From Cornus controversa (taxonomy: Eukaryota > Streptophyta > Magnoliopsida > Cornales > Cornaceae), in assembly GCA_026545225.1 (NCBI GenBank), contig CM048845.1:95668533-95732532 (forward strand): a DNA stretch of 64,000 nt, written 5' to 3'. A program made the translations under genes and the position numbers. Position 1 is the first letter of the stretch; every line of letters begins with the position of its first letter. The notes beneath the pieces were generated by a model. The model saw only the letters and a list, made by a program, of their open reading frames with translations, was not told the DNA's origin and did not search any database. Below are positions 1 through 11,652 of this stretch, one piece after another.

Positions 1-588
1 CTTGGTTTTAACATCTGGAGCAGGGTCTCAAGAGTTCCAGTTCAGAAGAGTAAACAAGAAGAGAACAAAAGACAGACATGCCAATCTCCATTCATTGGTT
101 CAGAAAAACTGGCAAGCCAGCCTCAGGGGCAGCAGAACATAGAGAACATTCATCAAAAGAAAAATCCTTGGCAAAATGATTGCTACTTCAAAACTTACAA
201 AGAGAACACATCTCAAGGTTTCCAACAGAGGCAGACTAGTTTATTTCCTAAAGCAAATGTGCCATCAGAAGGTTTCCATCAGAGGCACCCTTTGAGAAAC
301 ATGAATTCTAACCCTCCAACGAGTCCATATCGAAGGCCTTTGACTCCCTCAAGGGGTCAATTCCGAAGCAATAGTCATGAACAAAGTATGAATCAAGAAC
401 ACAGCTTGAACTTCCATCGTTCAAGGAGTCCATTCCAAGGGAATGGTCATGAACGGAAGCAATTGTGCAGGTACTATGCTCAAGGAAGGTGTTGGTATGG
501 AGATAATTGCAAGTATCTGCACGAGTGTATAGAGAATCAAAATAATGGTCAAAGGAAAGGAGGAGGAAGACAACCACATTATTGCTGA
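1..588 (+). CDS. CCCH zinc-finger protein, 3' terminal exon (partial)
   Basis: The frame is open from the first base of the window to a TGA at 586-588, so this is the end of a gene that starts upstream. The encoded 195-residue tail is rich in Gln, Asn, Ser and Arg, with short repeated blocks (QGFQQRQ/EGFHQRH, and two Arg/Ser/Pro-rich 'RSPFQGNGHE'-like segments). It ends in one zinc finger, CRYYAQGRCWYGDNCKYLH, spaced C-x7-C-x5-C-x3-H, the classic CCCH pattern of RNA-binding proteins. The finger lies about 25 residues before the stop. The N-terminal domains are outside the window, so the member of the CCCH family cannot be named. The same exon exists as decayed copies at 2366-2640 and 9542-9830. 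Around base 638 the sequence passes into HAOX intron sequence, so the 3' UTR is short or shared with the duplicated segment. Confidence 0.75.
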   Translation, partial: LGFNIWSRVSRVPVQKSKQEENKRQTCQSPFIGSEKLASQPQGQQNIENIHQKKNPWQNDCYFKTYKENTSQGFQQRQTSLFPKANVPSEGFHQRHPLRNMNSNPPTSPYRRPLTPSRGQFRSNSHEQSMNQEHSLNFHRSRSPFQGNGHERKQLCRYYAQGRCWYGDNCKYLHECIENQNNGQRKGGGRQPHYC

Positions 589-637
589 GAATGTTTAGGT
601 CAAACGACATCTTGCTAAATGTTCAGGCACATACATT

Positions 638-2144
638 ACATTATGTGCAGGCATGAGAGAACCTTTATATTATGAGTAAGGATGTGAAGAGGACAGTTAT
701 CATGCTGCTTGCTATGAGCCCTTCCTTGTATTAATTACTTTATTTTAAGGATTAAGAGACATTCTACATATGCTGGTAAGGCATGGTTAAAATTATATAT
801 ATAGAAGCTTGAACACTGTATTTACCTCTATATCTATGCTTGCCAATCCTGAAAGAAGTACACTGAATGAGGCAGAACTTCGTGCAAACCAACCCATTAT
901 AACCTATATGCCAGCCAAACTCCAATATTAAAAAAGAAAACTCAAGACAAACTTCAGAACATGGAACTCCATCTGAACATCTATATCAAAGTCTATATGA
1001 GGCTGGGTGGGTATATTTTCAAGAGAGAGAATATGGAGCTGAGCTGCAAATGCATACAAAGGCTAATGCATTTACAAGTTTGGTGGTGGACTACGATATG
1101 GTTTCCAACATTCTGGGGAGGGAAGTGAGTTTCAATTTCATGCCATAGCTTTGAATTTAAAGATAGCTGATCGTGGTTCTCCTCGTAAAGGTCTCTTTCT
1201 AGGCATTTGAAAACACTATAGGCATTTGAAAACAAGCAATTTATTGCTGCATGTCAAAGGTATCTTGCAAAAATATATTTTCTGTTAGGCATAGTATAGT
1301 GGCTGCTTACTTTAAGAAAACAAATATATGAGTACATCATTGGTTGTTGCAGGTGGTTCATGCTGTTGGAGGGAAAGTTCATGTTCTCTTTGACGGAGGA
1401 CTGAAGCAGGGAACAGATATTTTCAAGGCATTAGCTCTCGGCACACAAGCTGTTTTGGTAAACTGTTAACAGCAAACTACTGAATTTTTCTTGCAATTTG
1501 CAAAGTACTAGTTTTCTTGTGGCACCTTTTTCTGCCGTGCACATTTAGTGGAAGGAGTTGCTATCTCTTTGAATCCGTTTGTTAGTTTTCATGTTCTAAA
1601 ACAAAGCATCTATCAAAAGGCTGCTATTCGTGTCCTTGTAATTTTGGAGGCCAAGAAAAAAATGCATCTCATCGACCATCCTCAAGATATGTTTTGCAGC
1701 CATTCACATTGAGTAGCAGGACACAACTTTCCATTATCCTTTATCTTGCTGCTTAATAACAGGAGACTTGCATTGACTTCATTAACCAATTTCTTTCTTT
1801 TATAGTTTTATAGAATACCATGGAAAACCTCCAGACTACTGACTATATCTCAAAGGACCAGTGTGTGAGGATTGACCACTACCCTCTCCCCTGCACGTCA
1901 ATCGTGCACCTTCTCTGCCTTTTATTATCTATCAATATTCTTCCTAACCTACTTCCATAATAATCTGTATATATTAATTGCAGATTGGCTGGCCATGAGG
2001 GGAGAACATGGAGTGAGACGAGTCATTGAAATGCTGAAGGACGAGCTTGAGCTCACCATGGCCCTTTCTGGCTGCCCAACCCTGAAAGACATTACCAGGA
2101 ACCACGTGAGTACAGAGCATGATTTAGTCCGGTGCAAGCTCTAG
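638..2144 (+). pseudogene. HAOX copy A, 5'-truncated 2-hydroxy-acid oxidase pseudogene
   Basis: Only the last two HAOX exons are present. Homology to genes B and C starts at about base 638, inside what is intron 9 of B (from about 8164). Exon 10 equivalent is 1353-1457 and exon 11 equivalent is 1984-2144. Exon 10 keeps the frame but the DGGLRRGTD motif reads DGGLKQGTD, and a Pro has become His. Exon 11 has lost 19 bases just after its start. This removes the GRPVIYG motif, whose Arg binds the FMN phosphate in this family, and shifts the frame into an early TGA. The rest of the exon, including MALSGCP and the final CKL, is well preserved, so decay is recent. The intron before exon 10 carries roughly 330 bases that B and C lack. 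No promoter or 5' exons are present; the copy sits directly behind the CCCH exon. Confidence 0.88.
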
Positions 2145-2365
2145 TTCATTTCATTTCAAAGCATTAAAATTGTATGAATTTGGCATTTGTATGAACTTGC
2201 AAAACTGTTTTATAGTGAATGGAAAGGCAAAGAAAAATAGGAGAAAGGAAAGAAAAAGCAAAATTGGTTACAGAATAGTATACCTGAAAATGATTGCTCT
2301 TACAAAATAAAATTTGAATTCTTAATATAAAGAAAATAAAAGCTTAATTGATAGATGCTTTGTTT

Positions 2366-2640
2366 CAGAACATCCTTTTTAGAACACGCAGGGGTACGAG
2401 CAATGCACAAGTTAATCCTTCAAGGATTCCATTCATTTCAAAGGAAGAATCAAGAACACAGCTTGAACTCCCATCATTCAATGAGTCCATTCCAAGGGCA
2501 TGGTCATGAATGAAAGCAATTGTGCCGGTACTATGCTCAAGGAAGGTGTTGGTATGGAGATCATTTCAAGCATCTGCACCGAGAATCAAAATCATGCTCA
2601 AAGGAAAGAAGGCAGGCAACCACATTATTCCTGATCAAGC
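2366..2640 (+). pseudogene. Relic 1 of the CCCH terminal exon
   Basis: This segment follows the end of HAOX A and clearly matches the end of the CCCH exon at about 360-560. The finger region reads CRYYAQGRCWYGDHFKHLH. The third Cys has become Phe, and a TGA stands in frame a few codons before the finger (HE-stop-K), so it cannot make a working finger in the original frame. Sequence after it up to about 2830 matches the same region behind unit 1 and looks like former 3' UTR. Confidence 0.82.
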
Positions 2641-3469
2641 CACATTTTGCTGATTTTTTTTTTTGTTTTGTTTTAGCCATGTTCAAGTGTTCAGTTTTAT
2701 AGTCTGAACATTCAGCCAACTTGCTGATTTTTCGAGCTAAGTTTAGGGTATAGTGGTGCCGTATCAGCTACTGTGGCATGAAGTATGAACATTTAGTGGT
2801 GAATTGTACCTATTTCAACTACATGGAATGATCTTTTGAATCGGTCAAGATTGTCCAGTTTATGGCCGCCTCTCTATGGTGCTAGTTGTTACTTCATTAC
2901 ATTATATACGATTTTGATCATTATGGATCGGTACCAAGATCGAGTCCTAATTAAGTCGACCTATCTTCTTCCCACTCCTGGAATGACTTTAAAGAGAATT
3001 TTTTTCTTGTTTTTATTTTGATGAATCCATAAAAATTTTGATGTGGCTAGACTTTACGGTAGTAGTAGGAATCGCTTGCCTACATGGACTTTAAGTTGCG
3101 TTACTCCCTTAAAAAGGGTTCTGGGGAAAAAATGTATGAAAATCTATTTTGCAAAATGATTTAAGCAGACTATTCTTTTTTTTTTTTATGGTTCTGTAAA
3201 ATTAGTTTACACTAATAAATTAAAATTCGAGAATTTTGGTAAATAAATAATCATTGCTGAACCTTTTTTTTGGGGGCCAAATCACAGCAAGTAGGCACAC
3301 AGCACACTGGCTGCTTGTTATCTCACTGTGCATCAGGAAGAAGAATGCTTTTTGGCTAGGGTGATAATGAGTTGCTACGTATTATATATTTTTCTTTTTT
3401 ATTTTGTGCATGTTTTTTAAAATGAGTGGACTAAAACGAAGATTAGAGTATAGTTCTTGCCATAGTCTA

Positions 3470-3924
3470 AGAAGCATGGATACTTTTACAAGAGTAATGT
3501 ATTCGTATCGGATACTGATACTCCTCGAATACTGACGGATACGTGTCCGATACTTCCTAAATGTATCCGTAATTTTAAAATATATATTTTTATTTTTAAC
3601 ACGTATCCGATACTTCACAACACATTTTTAACAAGTTTTGAACATTAAAATATATAATAATATCATTATATAATTGTTAAGTTTAAATTTATTTTTAAAA
3701 AAAATGTTGAGATATATATCATAATTTAATATAAAATTTATCTATGCAAATTATACAATATAATTCTTTAACTCTTATTTTGTTTTGTTTGTTAATTAAT
3801 ATATTTTATAAAAAAATATTAATAACTCTATTTTTGAATTTGCTATATCTGGTCGTAAATGTATTTTTTTTTTCTTGAGATTTGTCGCGCCTTGCCCATA
3901 TTTCGCATCCTTATCCATGCTTCC
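3470..3924. mobile_element. GTGTCC-family inverted-repeat element, copy 1
   Basis: The left end reads GAAGCATGGATAC and the right end ATCCATGCTTCC, an inverted pair. Inside the left end are several palindromic GGATACGTGTCCGATAC-like motifs, then AT-rich sequence. Three other copies occur at 10641, 35487 and 43541. No coding capacity is visible, so it would be a non-autonomous DNA element. No clear target duplication was found. Confidence 0.5.
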
Positions 3925-4389
3925 CGGAACTCGTAGTCCAAGAAAAAAAATATCGGAAATGATCCATGTGATGTCAGATCATATTGTCTTTTACTTTTTA
4001 AGCATAAGTGGGACCAAGCTCACGGCGAGCAAAGCATGTACTGAAGAAGAAAGTTTGTCCAATTATAGTCATCTCTTACAGAGCCTGGTTCGATTCTGAT
4101 CACCACAGTTGGATTTAATTCAGTTTCATCAGCTTATTCAGGTTCAATTTTATACACCTCTCTCTATATACACATGGTTATATATGTATGCAGTTTTATT
4201 TAAATGCAATCTAGTCAAACAATTGCAGAAATTTTATGATGTTCACATTATCCAATTTTTTAAGGGTCTTCAACAAGCTCACGGCGAGCCTGTTGGAGCT
4301 CGCAAGCCCCATTTTGTTTACATATTACCCACGTCAGCTTCTCCATATTTCAAAAGTGGCCATCGGGGTGGATAGCCACCACACCGGAG

Positions 4390-4393
<4 letters not shown>

Positions 4394-4427
<34 letters not shown>
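4394..4427. repeat. (AT)n microsatellite
   Basis: Pure AT dinucleotide run of about 34 bases upstream of HAOX B. The matching run upstream of HAOX C (11619-11648) is slightly shorter. Confidence 0.95.
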
Positions 4428-4431
<4 letters not shown>

Positions 4432-5191
4432 ATGTGTGTGTGTGTTTTATTTGATTTATTAAGCATTTTTTAATTAGTTATCCACTAATTTGTTAGTGAG
4501 AGACTAGTATATTAAAGGGACTAGTGGTTTTGAAAGTTCTTAGCTCGTTTCTTGTAGTTTTCTGCTGATTATAGTAACATGGGTTTTGTTGAATTATCAG
4601 CTACTTGTAAAAAAAAAAAAAAAAAAATAGGCAAATGCTTTTTTCTTATTCCTCTATTTTATCGGAGAATAAAAACAAACTGACTTAGCAAGGACCTTTG
4701 GAAATTAATGGGATCATAGTGGTCATTTTGAATAATTAAAAATATATTAATGGAAAGGGTGAAAAGATTGTCAATGGAAAGTCATTGCAGATAAAAGTCT
4801 AGTTGTTTGATTATTAGCAATGTTATTTCATTCAACTGTTTATATATGGCTGCTAAGGTGATCCAATTTTCATCTTAATAAATAATTCATTCAAACCGAA
4901 CATCAAAATTACATACTGAATTTGAGCAGTACTTGATGATCTAATGCAGCTACAGTTTGTTTGAAGACTTCCAGTAATTATTATCTAATTTCATCTGAAA
5001 GTACAGTTGGATGGACCATTTGAAATCAGATTTCAGGATGATAAAATGAAATTTTTTTGGTGGCTATAACTAATTTACACTCCATTAAGTTTCTCATGCA
5101 TCTTCATTACTGGTGCTTGTGCTTTTGCTTTTGCACTGTGGATTAATTACTTGAAAGTTGAAACTGAACAAGTGGCCATGTTGCAGTATAA

Positions 5192-8100
5192 ATGGCAACA
5201 GAACCGGTCAATGTGAACGAGTTTCAAGAATTGGCAAGGCAAGCCCTCCCAAAAATGTACTATGACTTCTACACTGGGGGAGCTGAAGATCAACATACAC
5301 TAAGGGAGAATGTGGAAGCATTTCGTAGAATCACGTTATGTGTTAAGCTTACATCTATTATTCTTATTACTTAAACAGGGTCACCGTTTTAACGTCAGCT
5401 TTCTATTACTTTTCAGTATTCGGCCAAGAATTCTCATAGATGTGAGCAGAATTGATACATCAACTACTATATTGGGTTACAATACTTCGGCACCCATTAT
5501 GATTGCTCCAACTGCTATGCATAAGTTAGCGCACCCTGAAGGTCTAAATCCTCTTAGCAAGAATTATTGACTGAATTTTATGTGTTGTTCTGATTCCAGC
5601 AATGAATTGTGTTTATTCCAGGAGAGATTGCAACAGCCAAAGCAGCAGCTTCTTGTAACACCATAATGGTACTATTATTCTACTATGAAGCTTGGTTTTT
5701 TACTTAACATACTTAAATGTAGAGTTGGTCTTAATCGCAGGCAATGTCCTTTACGTCTACCTGCACCGTGGAGGAGGTTGCTTCCAGCTGCAATGCTGTT
5801 CGCTTCTTTCAGTTATATGTAACATATTCTCATAAGCTCTTGCTATTTCAAATTTTTCTTCATAAAAATTCAGTGTTTCTTTAGCAGAATAGGAGCTAAA
5901 TTAATAATTCGGTCTTCCTCTATTTATAGGTGTATAAAAGACGCGATGTGTCAGCTCTGTTAGTGCAAAGAGCCGAACAAAATGGTTTTAAGGCCATTAT
6001 TCTTACTGTTGATTCTCCTAGACTTGGTCGAAGGGAGGCAGACATTAAAAACAAGTGAGTGAATTTTTATTTCCTTTTTCTTTTATAATTTCCACAACTA
6101 GTGCAATGGCCTTCACATATTGGAATAGATACTCTATCTAACTTGGACAACAGTACTTAAATTTACTATTTAACATTACAAGGACTCTTTCTCATGTTTT
6201 CTCTGTTATATTGACCCTCTAACTCATGCATCACATTTGTGACATAAACATGATCACTTGTGCAGAATGATTCAACCACAGTTGAGGAATTTTGAAGGTC
6301 TCTTCTCAACTGAAGTATCTGTGAGTGGAATAATTTTGTTTTGCAATATTTGATTTTAAACATGCTAAGAAACAATGTACGAGTTTTATTCTGTGTATCG
6401 ATTGATAATGATTAGTGGCTATAGATTTCTCCATCACTTGGTATAAAGAAGGGGGGTATGTTTCTCACAACATATTCTATGTTTCGATTTTTGTAATTTT
6501 TCTTTCATCCCATCACCACCGAGGAAGGTTTAATTTTTACTGTCTTGTGGCATAACAAGGCTGCACGACCCTGCAGAAATGAAGTCAATTGTTATTTGAA
6601 AATTAAAACTTTCCCATAGATTTTATCTGCATGAGTCTTATAGTTTGATGTAAATACTCTCTCTCAAAAAAAAAAAAAAAAAAGTGCATGTATGACACAT
6701 GGTCTCCACGCTGTCCAAGTGAGCGACCACTAGGAAAACAAACGAAAATGAAGTTGAGGTTCTCATTCAAGGAAGTTGAGGTCCTCTGTTTCACCTTTCT
6801 AATGTCATTTACATAATTTTTTGTTTGTTTGTTTCAATTCCTGATTAAGATAGTAGAATATGCTCGTGATAATTTTGCTACCAGTTTCTGTTTATATGTA
6901 CAGGCATTTCCTCATAGCAATGACAGGATGACTATACAAGAAATTTGGATGCTTTTATTTTTTATTTTTATATTAAATATAAAAGAAGATGTTTCTATAT
7001 TTCAATTTAGTTACGACTTACAAGAAAGTCGTTCTCTGTTATGTCATAATCCATATGGAATGAGCTCACACACCCCTGCATATAGGTTTCCTTTGTCTAG
7101 CATATAATATAATCTGTGTAGTGACATGTTTGTGTGCAAAAACGTATACATGTTTATGTGTAGGTTTACGTGTGTGTGCAAATGTACACAACTATTCCTT
7201 CTTGAAATACATGAATTACTTAAAATTCCATTAATCAATCCTTTTCCAGGATAAAGGTTCCAATGTCGAAGCTTATGCAGCACAAACCCTTGATGCTTCT
7301 GTGTGTTGGAAGGTACAAACCAAGAGTCTACTTTGTATATTATGACTTTAAGGAATTGGAAATTGCCACTTTCGTTTAGGCATTTCCTTTACTTCCAAAT
7401 ATCACTTAAAATGTTTATGTGTACGTCTACGTGTGAATCATTTGGTCAAGGTTTCTCTCAACTTCACATATTTGATGAGGCAGAAAATTAAATATGACCA
7501 GAACGTACTACCCAATTTCATATTCTACTTGCCATTTTCATTGGCTGGGATTCACAATCAAACAATCTTTTCTCTTTCCTAATTAGTACACACAGAATCA
7601 TCTAGATTTTGAGTTGTTTTACTTGCATTTCTCTTACCTCAGTTATCACATCTTGCTAGGACATAGCATGGTTAAGATCTATTACAAGCTTGCCGATTCT
7701 GATCAAGGGGGTGCTCACTGGTGAGGATGGTAAAGCCATGACCCCATCTTAGATATTTGTACCTCTTCAGCTTTTTCATTGTACTATATACTATATAGAT
7801 AAGGGGTCAGACATTGAAATTCAACCACTTTTTAGAAGGAAAAGCTATACAAGACCACCCTTCTACTGTGGGAAATGTCTTGTTTTATACACTTGTGTTT
7901 CCCATTATCTAACAAGCTTGCTGATGATTTGGCATGGCATGCTACCCTTGGCAGCAATAAAAGCTTTGGAAGTAGGAGTTGCTGGAATTGTTGTCTCTAA
8001 TCATGGAGCTCGACAGCTAGATTATACTCCAGCAAGTATAACTGTTCTGGAAGAGGTGATCCTCATTCTCTGCATGCGCATCATATTTAATGTTTTAAGA

Positions 8101-9324
8101 TGTTGATGTCCCAAAATGTTGAGATCTATAGTCAAAATAATTAAAATGTGCACCATATTTTATGATTATGTGCATGCACGAGAGAAGAACACTCGTATTA
8201 TGAGTAAGGATATGAAGAGGGCAGTTCTCATGCTGCTTGCTATGAGCCCGCCCTTGTAGTAATTTCTTTATTTTAAGGATTAAGAGACATTCTACCTATA
8301 CTGATACGGCATGATCAAAATTTTATAGAAGCTTGAACACTGTGTTTACCTCTATATTTATGTTTGCCAATGCTGAAAGAAATACACTGAATAAGGTAAA
8401 ACTGGATGCAAAACAACCCATTATCACCTCACCACATGTAATTCTGATATATGCCAGCCAAAACTCCAATATAAACCAAAAAAAAATAAATGAGTATATC
8501 ATTGGTTGTTGCAGGTGGTTCATGCTGTTGGAGGGAAAGTTCCTGTTCTCTTTGACGGAGGACTGAGGCGTGGAACAGATATTTTCAAGGCATTAGCTCT
8601 CGGCGCACAAGCTGTTTTGGTAAACTGTTAACAGCAAACTATTGAAATTTTCATGCAATTTGCGTAGTATTAGTTTTCATGTGGCACCTTTTTCTATTTC
8701 TTTGAATCCGTTGCGTTAGTTGGTAAAAGATTCATTGATTATGATGGGGTTCAAAAGGCTGCTGCTATCCACGTCCTCGTAATTTTGGAGGCCAAGAAAA
8801 AAATGCATCTCATCTACTACCATCCTCAAGTTATGTTTTGCTTTGCAGCCATTCATTCACATTGATGCTGCTTAATAACAGGAGACTTGCATTGACTCAT
8901 TAACCAATTTCTTTCTTTCTTACTTTCTTTTATAGAGAGTACCATGGAAAAAACCTCCAGACTACTATGACTATATCTCAAAGGACCAGTGTATGGGGGG
9001 ATTGATCACTATCCACTCACCTGCACATCAATCATGCACTCACTCTCTCATTATCTGCATATATCCTCTGCCTTGTATTATCTATCAATATTCATTTTTC
9101 CTAACCTACTTCCATAATTGTTCTGTATATATTAATTGCAGATTGGGAGGCCAGTTATCTATGGGTTGGCCGCGAGGGGAGAACATGGAGTGAGACGAGT
9201 CATTGAAATGCTGAAGGACGAGCTTGAGCTCACCATGGCGCTTTCTGGCTGCCCTACCCTGAAGGACATTACGAGGAACCATGTGAGGACACAGCACGAT
9301 GATTTAGTCCAGTGCAAGCTCTAG
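5192..9324 (+). CDS. HAOX: HAOX B, peroxisomal (S)-2-hydroxy-acid oxidase, intact
   Basis: FMN-dependent oxidation of 2-hydroxy acids to 2-oxo acids with release of hydrogen peroxide, in peroxisomes. Eleven exons join in frame to 364 codons: 5192-5334, 5417-5541, 5622-5668, 5741-5818, 5930-6054, 6266-6320, 7250-7312, 7660-7729, 7955-8055, 8515-8619, 9142-9324. Visible motifs in order are [15 protein letters not shown], the FMN loop [14 protein letters not shown] (catalytic Tyr), [13 protein letters not shown] (catalytic Asp), ILIKG (FMN Lys), SNHGARQLD (catalytic His and Arg), DGGLRRGTD and IGRPV (phosphate). The C-terminus CKL fits the PTS1 consensus. Overall wording matches the Arabidopsis medium- and long-chain HAOX (GLO4/GLO5) branch rather than photorespiratory glycolate oxidase. 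The position equal to spinach Trp108 is Thr in the segment AMSFTSTCT, so substrate range may differ. The start is the first ATG after a TTGCAG acceptor and fits the family length. Confidence 0.92.
8930..8998 (+). other. Exon-like conserved block inside HAOX B intron 10
   Basis: TATAG at 8932-8936 acts as a possible splice acceptor. The bases after it read, in phase with exon 10, [18 protein letters not shown], followed by a possible GTATGG donor. Gene C keeps the same peptide with Arg for one Lys (16210-16275); copy A has lost single bases (1805-1875). Including it would shift the frame of exon 11, so it is not a normal HAOX exon. It may be a fossil of another gene. Confidence 0.4.
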
Positions 9325-9541
9325 TTCATTTCAAAGCATTAAAATTGTATGAATTTGGCATTTGTATGAACTTGCAAAACTGTTTTATAGTGAATGGAAA
9401 GGCAAAGAAAAATAGGAGAAAGGAAAGAAAAAGCAAAATTGGTTACAGAATAGTATACCTGAAAATGATTGCTCTTACAAAATAAAATTTGAATTCTTAA
9501 TATAAAGAAAATAAAAGCTTAATTGATAGATGCTTTGTTTC

Positions 9542-9830
9542 AGAACATCCTTTTTAGAACACGCAGGGGTACGAGCAATGCACAAGTTAATCCTTCAAGG
9601 ATTCCATTTCAAAGGAAGAATCAAGAACACAGCTTGAACTCCCATCATTCAAGGAGTCCATTCCAAGGGCATGGTCATGAATGAAAGCAATTGTGCCGGT
9701 ACTATGCTCAAGGAAGGTGTTGGTGTTGGTATGGAGATCATTTCAAGTATCTGCACCAGAGTGTGCATAGAGAATCAAAATCATGCTCAGAGGAAAGAAG
9801 GCAGGCAACCACATTATTCCTGATCAAGCC
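9542..9830 (+). pseudogene. Relic 2 of the CCCH terminal exon
   Basis: Matches relic 1 and the CCCH exon at 1-588. It shares with relic 1 the in-frame TGA before the finger and the third Cys changed to Phe, so both derive from one damaged ancestor. It also has a 6-base duplication that gives CWCWYGD. The segment ends in a T-rich tract with former 3' UTR beyond it. Confidence 0.82.
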
Positions 9831-10640
9831 ACATTTTGCTGATTTTTTTTTTTGTTTTTTGTTTTTGTTTGAGCCATGTTCAAGTGTTCAGTTTTCTAGT
9901 CTGAACATTCAGCCAACTTGCTGATTTTTCGAGCTATGTTTAGGGTATGGTGGCGCCGTATCAGCTACTGTGGCATGAAGTATGAACATTTAGTGGTGAA
10001 TTGTACCTATTTCAACTACATGGAATGATCTTTTGAATTGGTCCACACTCTCCGGTTTATGGCCGCCTCTCTATGGTGTGGACCAGTACCAAAGATCGAG
10101 TCCTAATTAAGTCGACCTATCTCTTTTCGACTTCAGGAATGAATTTAAAGAAATTTTTTTTCTTGTTTTTATTTTGATGAATCCATAAAATTTTTGATGT
10201 GACTAGACTTTACGGTAGTAGTAGGAATCGCTTGCTTACATGGACTTTAAGTTGCGTTACTCCCTTAATCCCTTAAAAAGGGTTCTGGGGAAATAATGTA
10301 TGAAAATCTATTTTGCACAATGATTTAAGCAGACTATATTTTTTTTTTTGATGGTTCTGTAAAATTAGTTTACACTAATAAATTACAATTCGAGAATTTT
10401 GGTAAATAAATAAATAAATAATCATTGCTGAACTTTGTTTTGGGGGTCCAAATCACAGCAAGTAGGCACACAGCACACTGGTTGCTTGTTATCTCACTGT
10501 GCATCAGGAAGAAGAATGCTTTTTGGCTAGGATGTTAATGAGTTGCTACGTATTATATATTTTTCTTTTTTATTTTGTGCATGTTTTTTAGAATGAGTGG
10601 ACTAAAATGGAGATTAGAGTGTACTTCTTGTGATAGTCTA

Positions 10641-11155
10641 GGAAGCATGGATACTTATACAAGAGTAACGTATCTGTATCGAATATTTATCGAATGCAGA
10701 TACTACTCGAATACTAGCGGATACGTGTCCGATACTTCCTAAACGTATCCATAATTTTAAAATATATATTTTTATTTCTAACACATTTTCGATACTTCTT
10801 AAATATTTTGACCATGTATCCAATATTTCACAGCACATTTTTAACAAGTTTTGAACATTAAAATGTACAATAATATCATTGTATAATTGTTAAAAAAAAT
10901 TTAAATTTATTTAAAAAAGAAGTGTTGAGATATATATCATAATTTAATATAAAATTTATCTATACAAATTATATAATATAATTCTTAACTCTTATTTTAT
11001 TTGTTAATCAATATATTTTATAAAACATGTTAATAACTCTATTTTTAAATATATAAAAATATAATTTATTATTTTTATATTACCAAATCTTATCCTATTC
11101 GTTTTTTTTTTTTTTTTTATAAGATTTGTCCCGTATCCCCATTTTATCTCGGGAC
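10641..11155. mobile_element. GTGTCC-family inverted-repeat element, copy 2
   Basis: Paralogue of copy 1 in the duplicated spacer. The left end GGAAGCATGGATAC is preserved. The right end has diverged: the ATGCTT terminus is replaced by a GGGACACATAG-like sequence. Confidence 0.42.
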
Positions 11156-11614
11156 ACATAGACGAAGAAAAACAGTATCAGAAATGATCCATGTGATGTC
11201 AGATCTTATTGTCTTTTACTTTTTAAGCATTAGTGGGACCAAGCTCACGGCGAGCAAAGCATGTACTGAAGAAGAAAGTTTGTCCAATTATTGTCATCTT
11301 TTACAGAGCCTGGTTCGATTCTGATCACCACAGTTGGATTTAATTCAGTTTCATCAGCTTATTCAGGTTCAATTTTATACACCTCTCTCTATATACACAT
11401 GGTTATATATGTATGCAGTTTTATTTAAATGCAATCTAGTCAAACAATTGCAGAAATTTTATGATGTTCACATTATCCAATTTTTTAAGGGTCTTCAACA
11501 AGCTCACGGCGAGCCTGTTGGAGCTCGCAAGCCCCATTTTGTTTACATACTACCCACGTCAGCCTCTCCGTATTTCAAAAGTGGCCATCGGGGTGGATAG
11601 CCACCACACCGGAG

Positions 11615-11618
<4 letters not shown>

Positions 11619-11648
<30 letters not shown>
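11619..11648. repeat. (AT)n microsatellite
   Basis: AT dinucleotide run of about 30 bases, the counterpart of 4394-4427. Confidence 0.95.

Positions 11649-11652
<4 letters not shown>

Larger units (their letters stand above)
2830..5191. other. Spacer upstream of HAOX B; probable 5' UTR intron end
   Basis: No coding gene is seen. The spacer holds a GTGTCC/GATAC-type repeat element (3470-3924), an AT microsatellite (4394-4427) and a poly-A run (4610-4627). TTGCAG at 5181-5186, five bases before the HAOX start codon, is a good splice acceptor, which suggests that the 5' UTR is split by an intron and that the promoter is farther upstream. The same arrangement occurs before HAOX C. I could not fix a TATA box with confidence. 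Confidence 0.5.
2145..9324 (+). repeat. Tandem duplication unit 1 (about 7.2 kb, holds HAOX B)
   Basis: From the end of HAOX A to the end of HAOX B, the sequence repeats again from 9325 to 16602. The equivalent start codons are 7,214 bases apart. Introns, spacer, AT microsatellite, poly-A tract and CCCH relic all match almost base for base, with only small indels, so the duplication is recent. Copy A shares only the last part of the unit. Confidence 0.9.

Noticed and set aside
4109..4375. 88-codon frame conserved in both spacers (also 11334-11600)
   Set aside because: Its identity comes from the recent duplication of the whole spacer; no domain, no coding bias.
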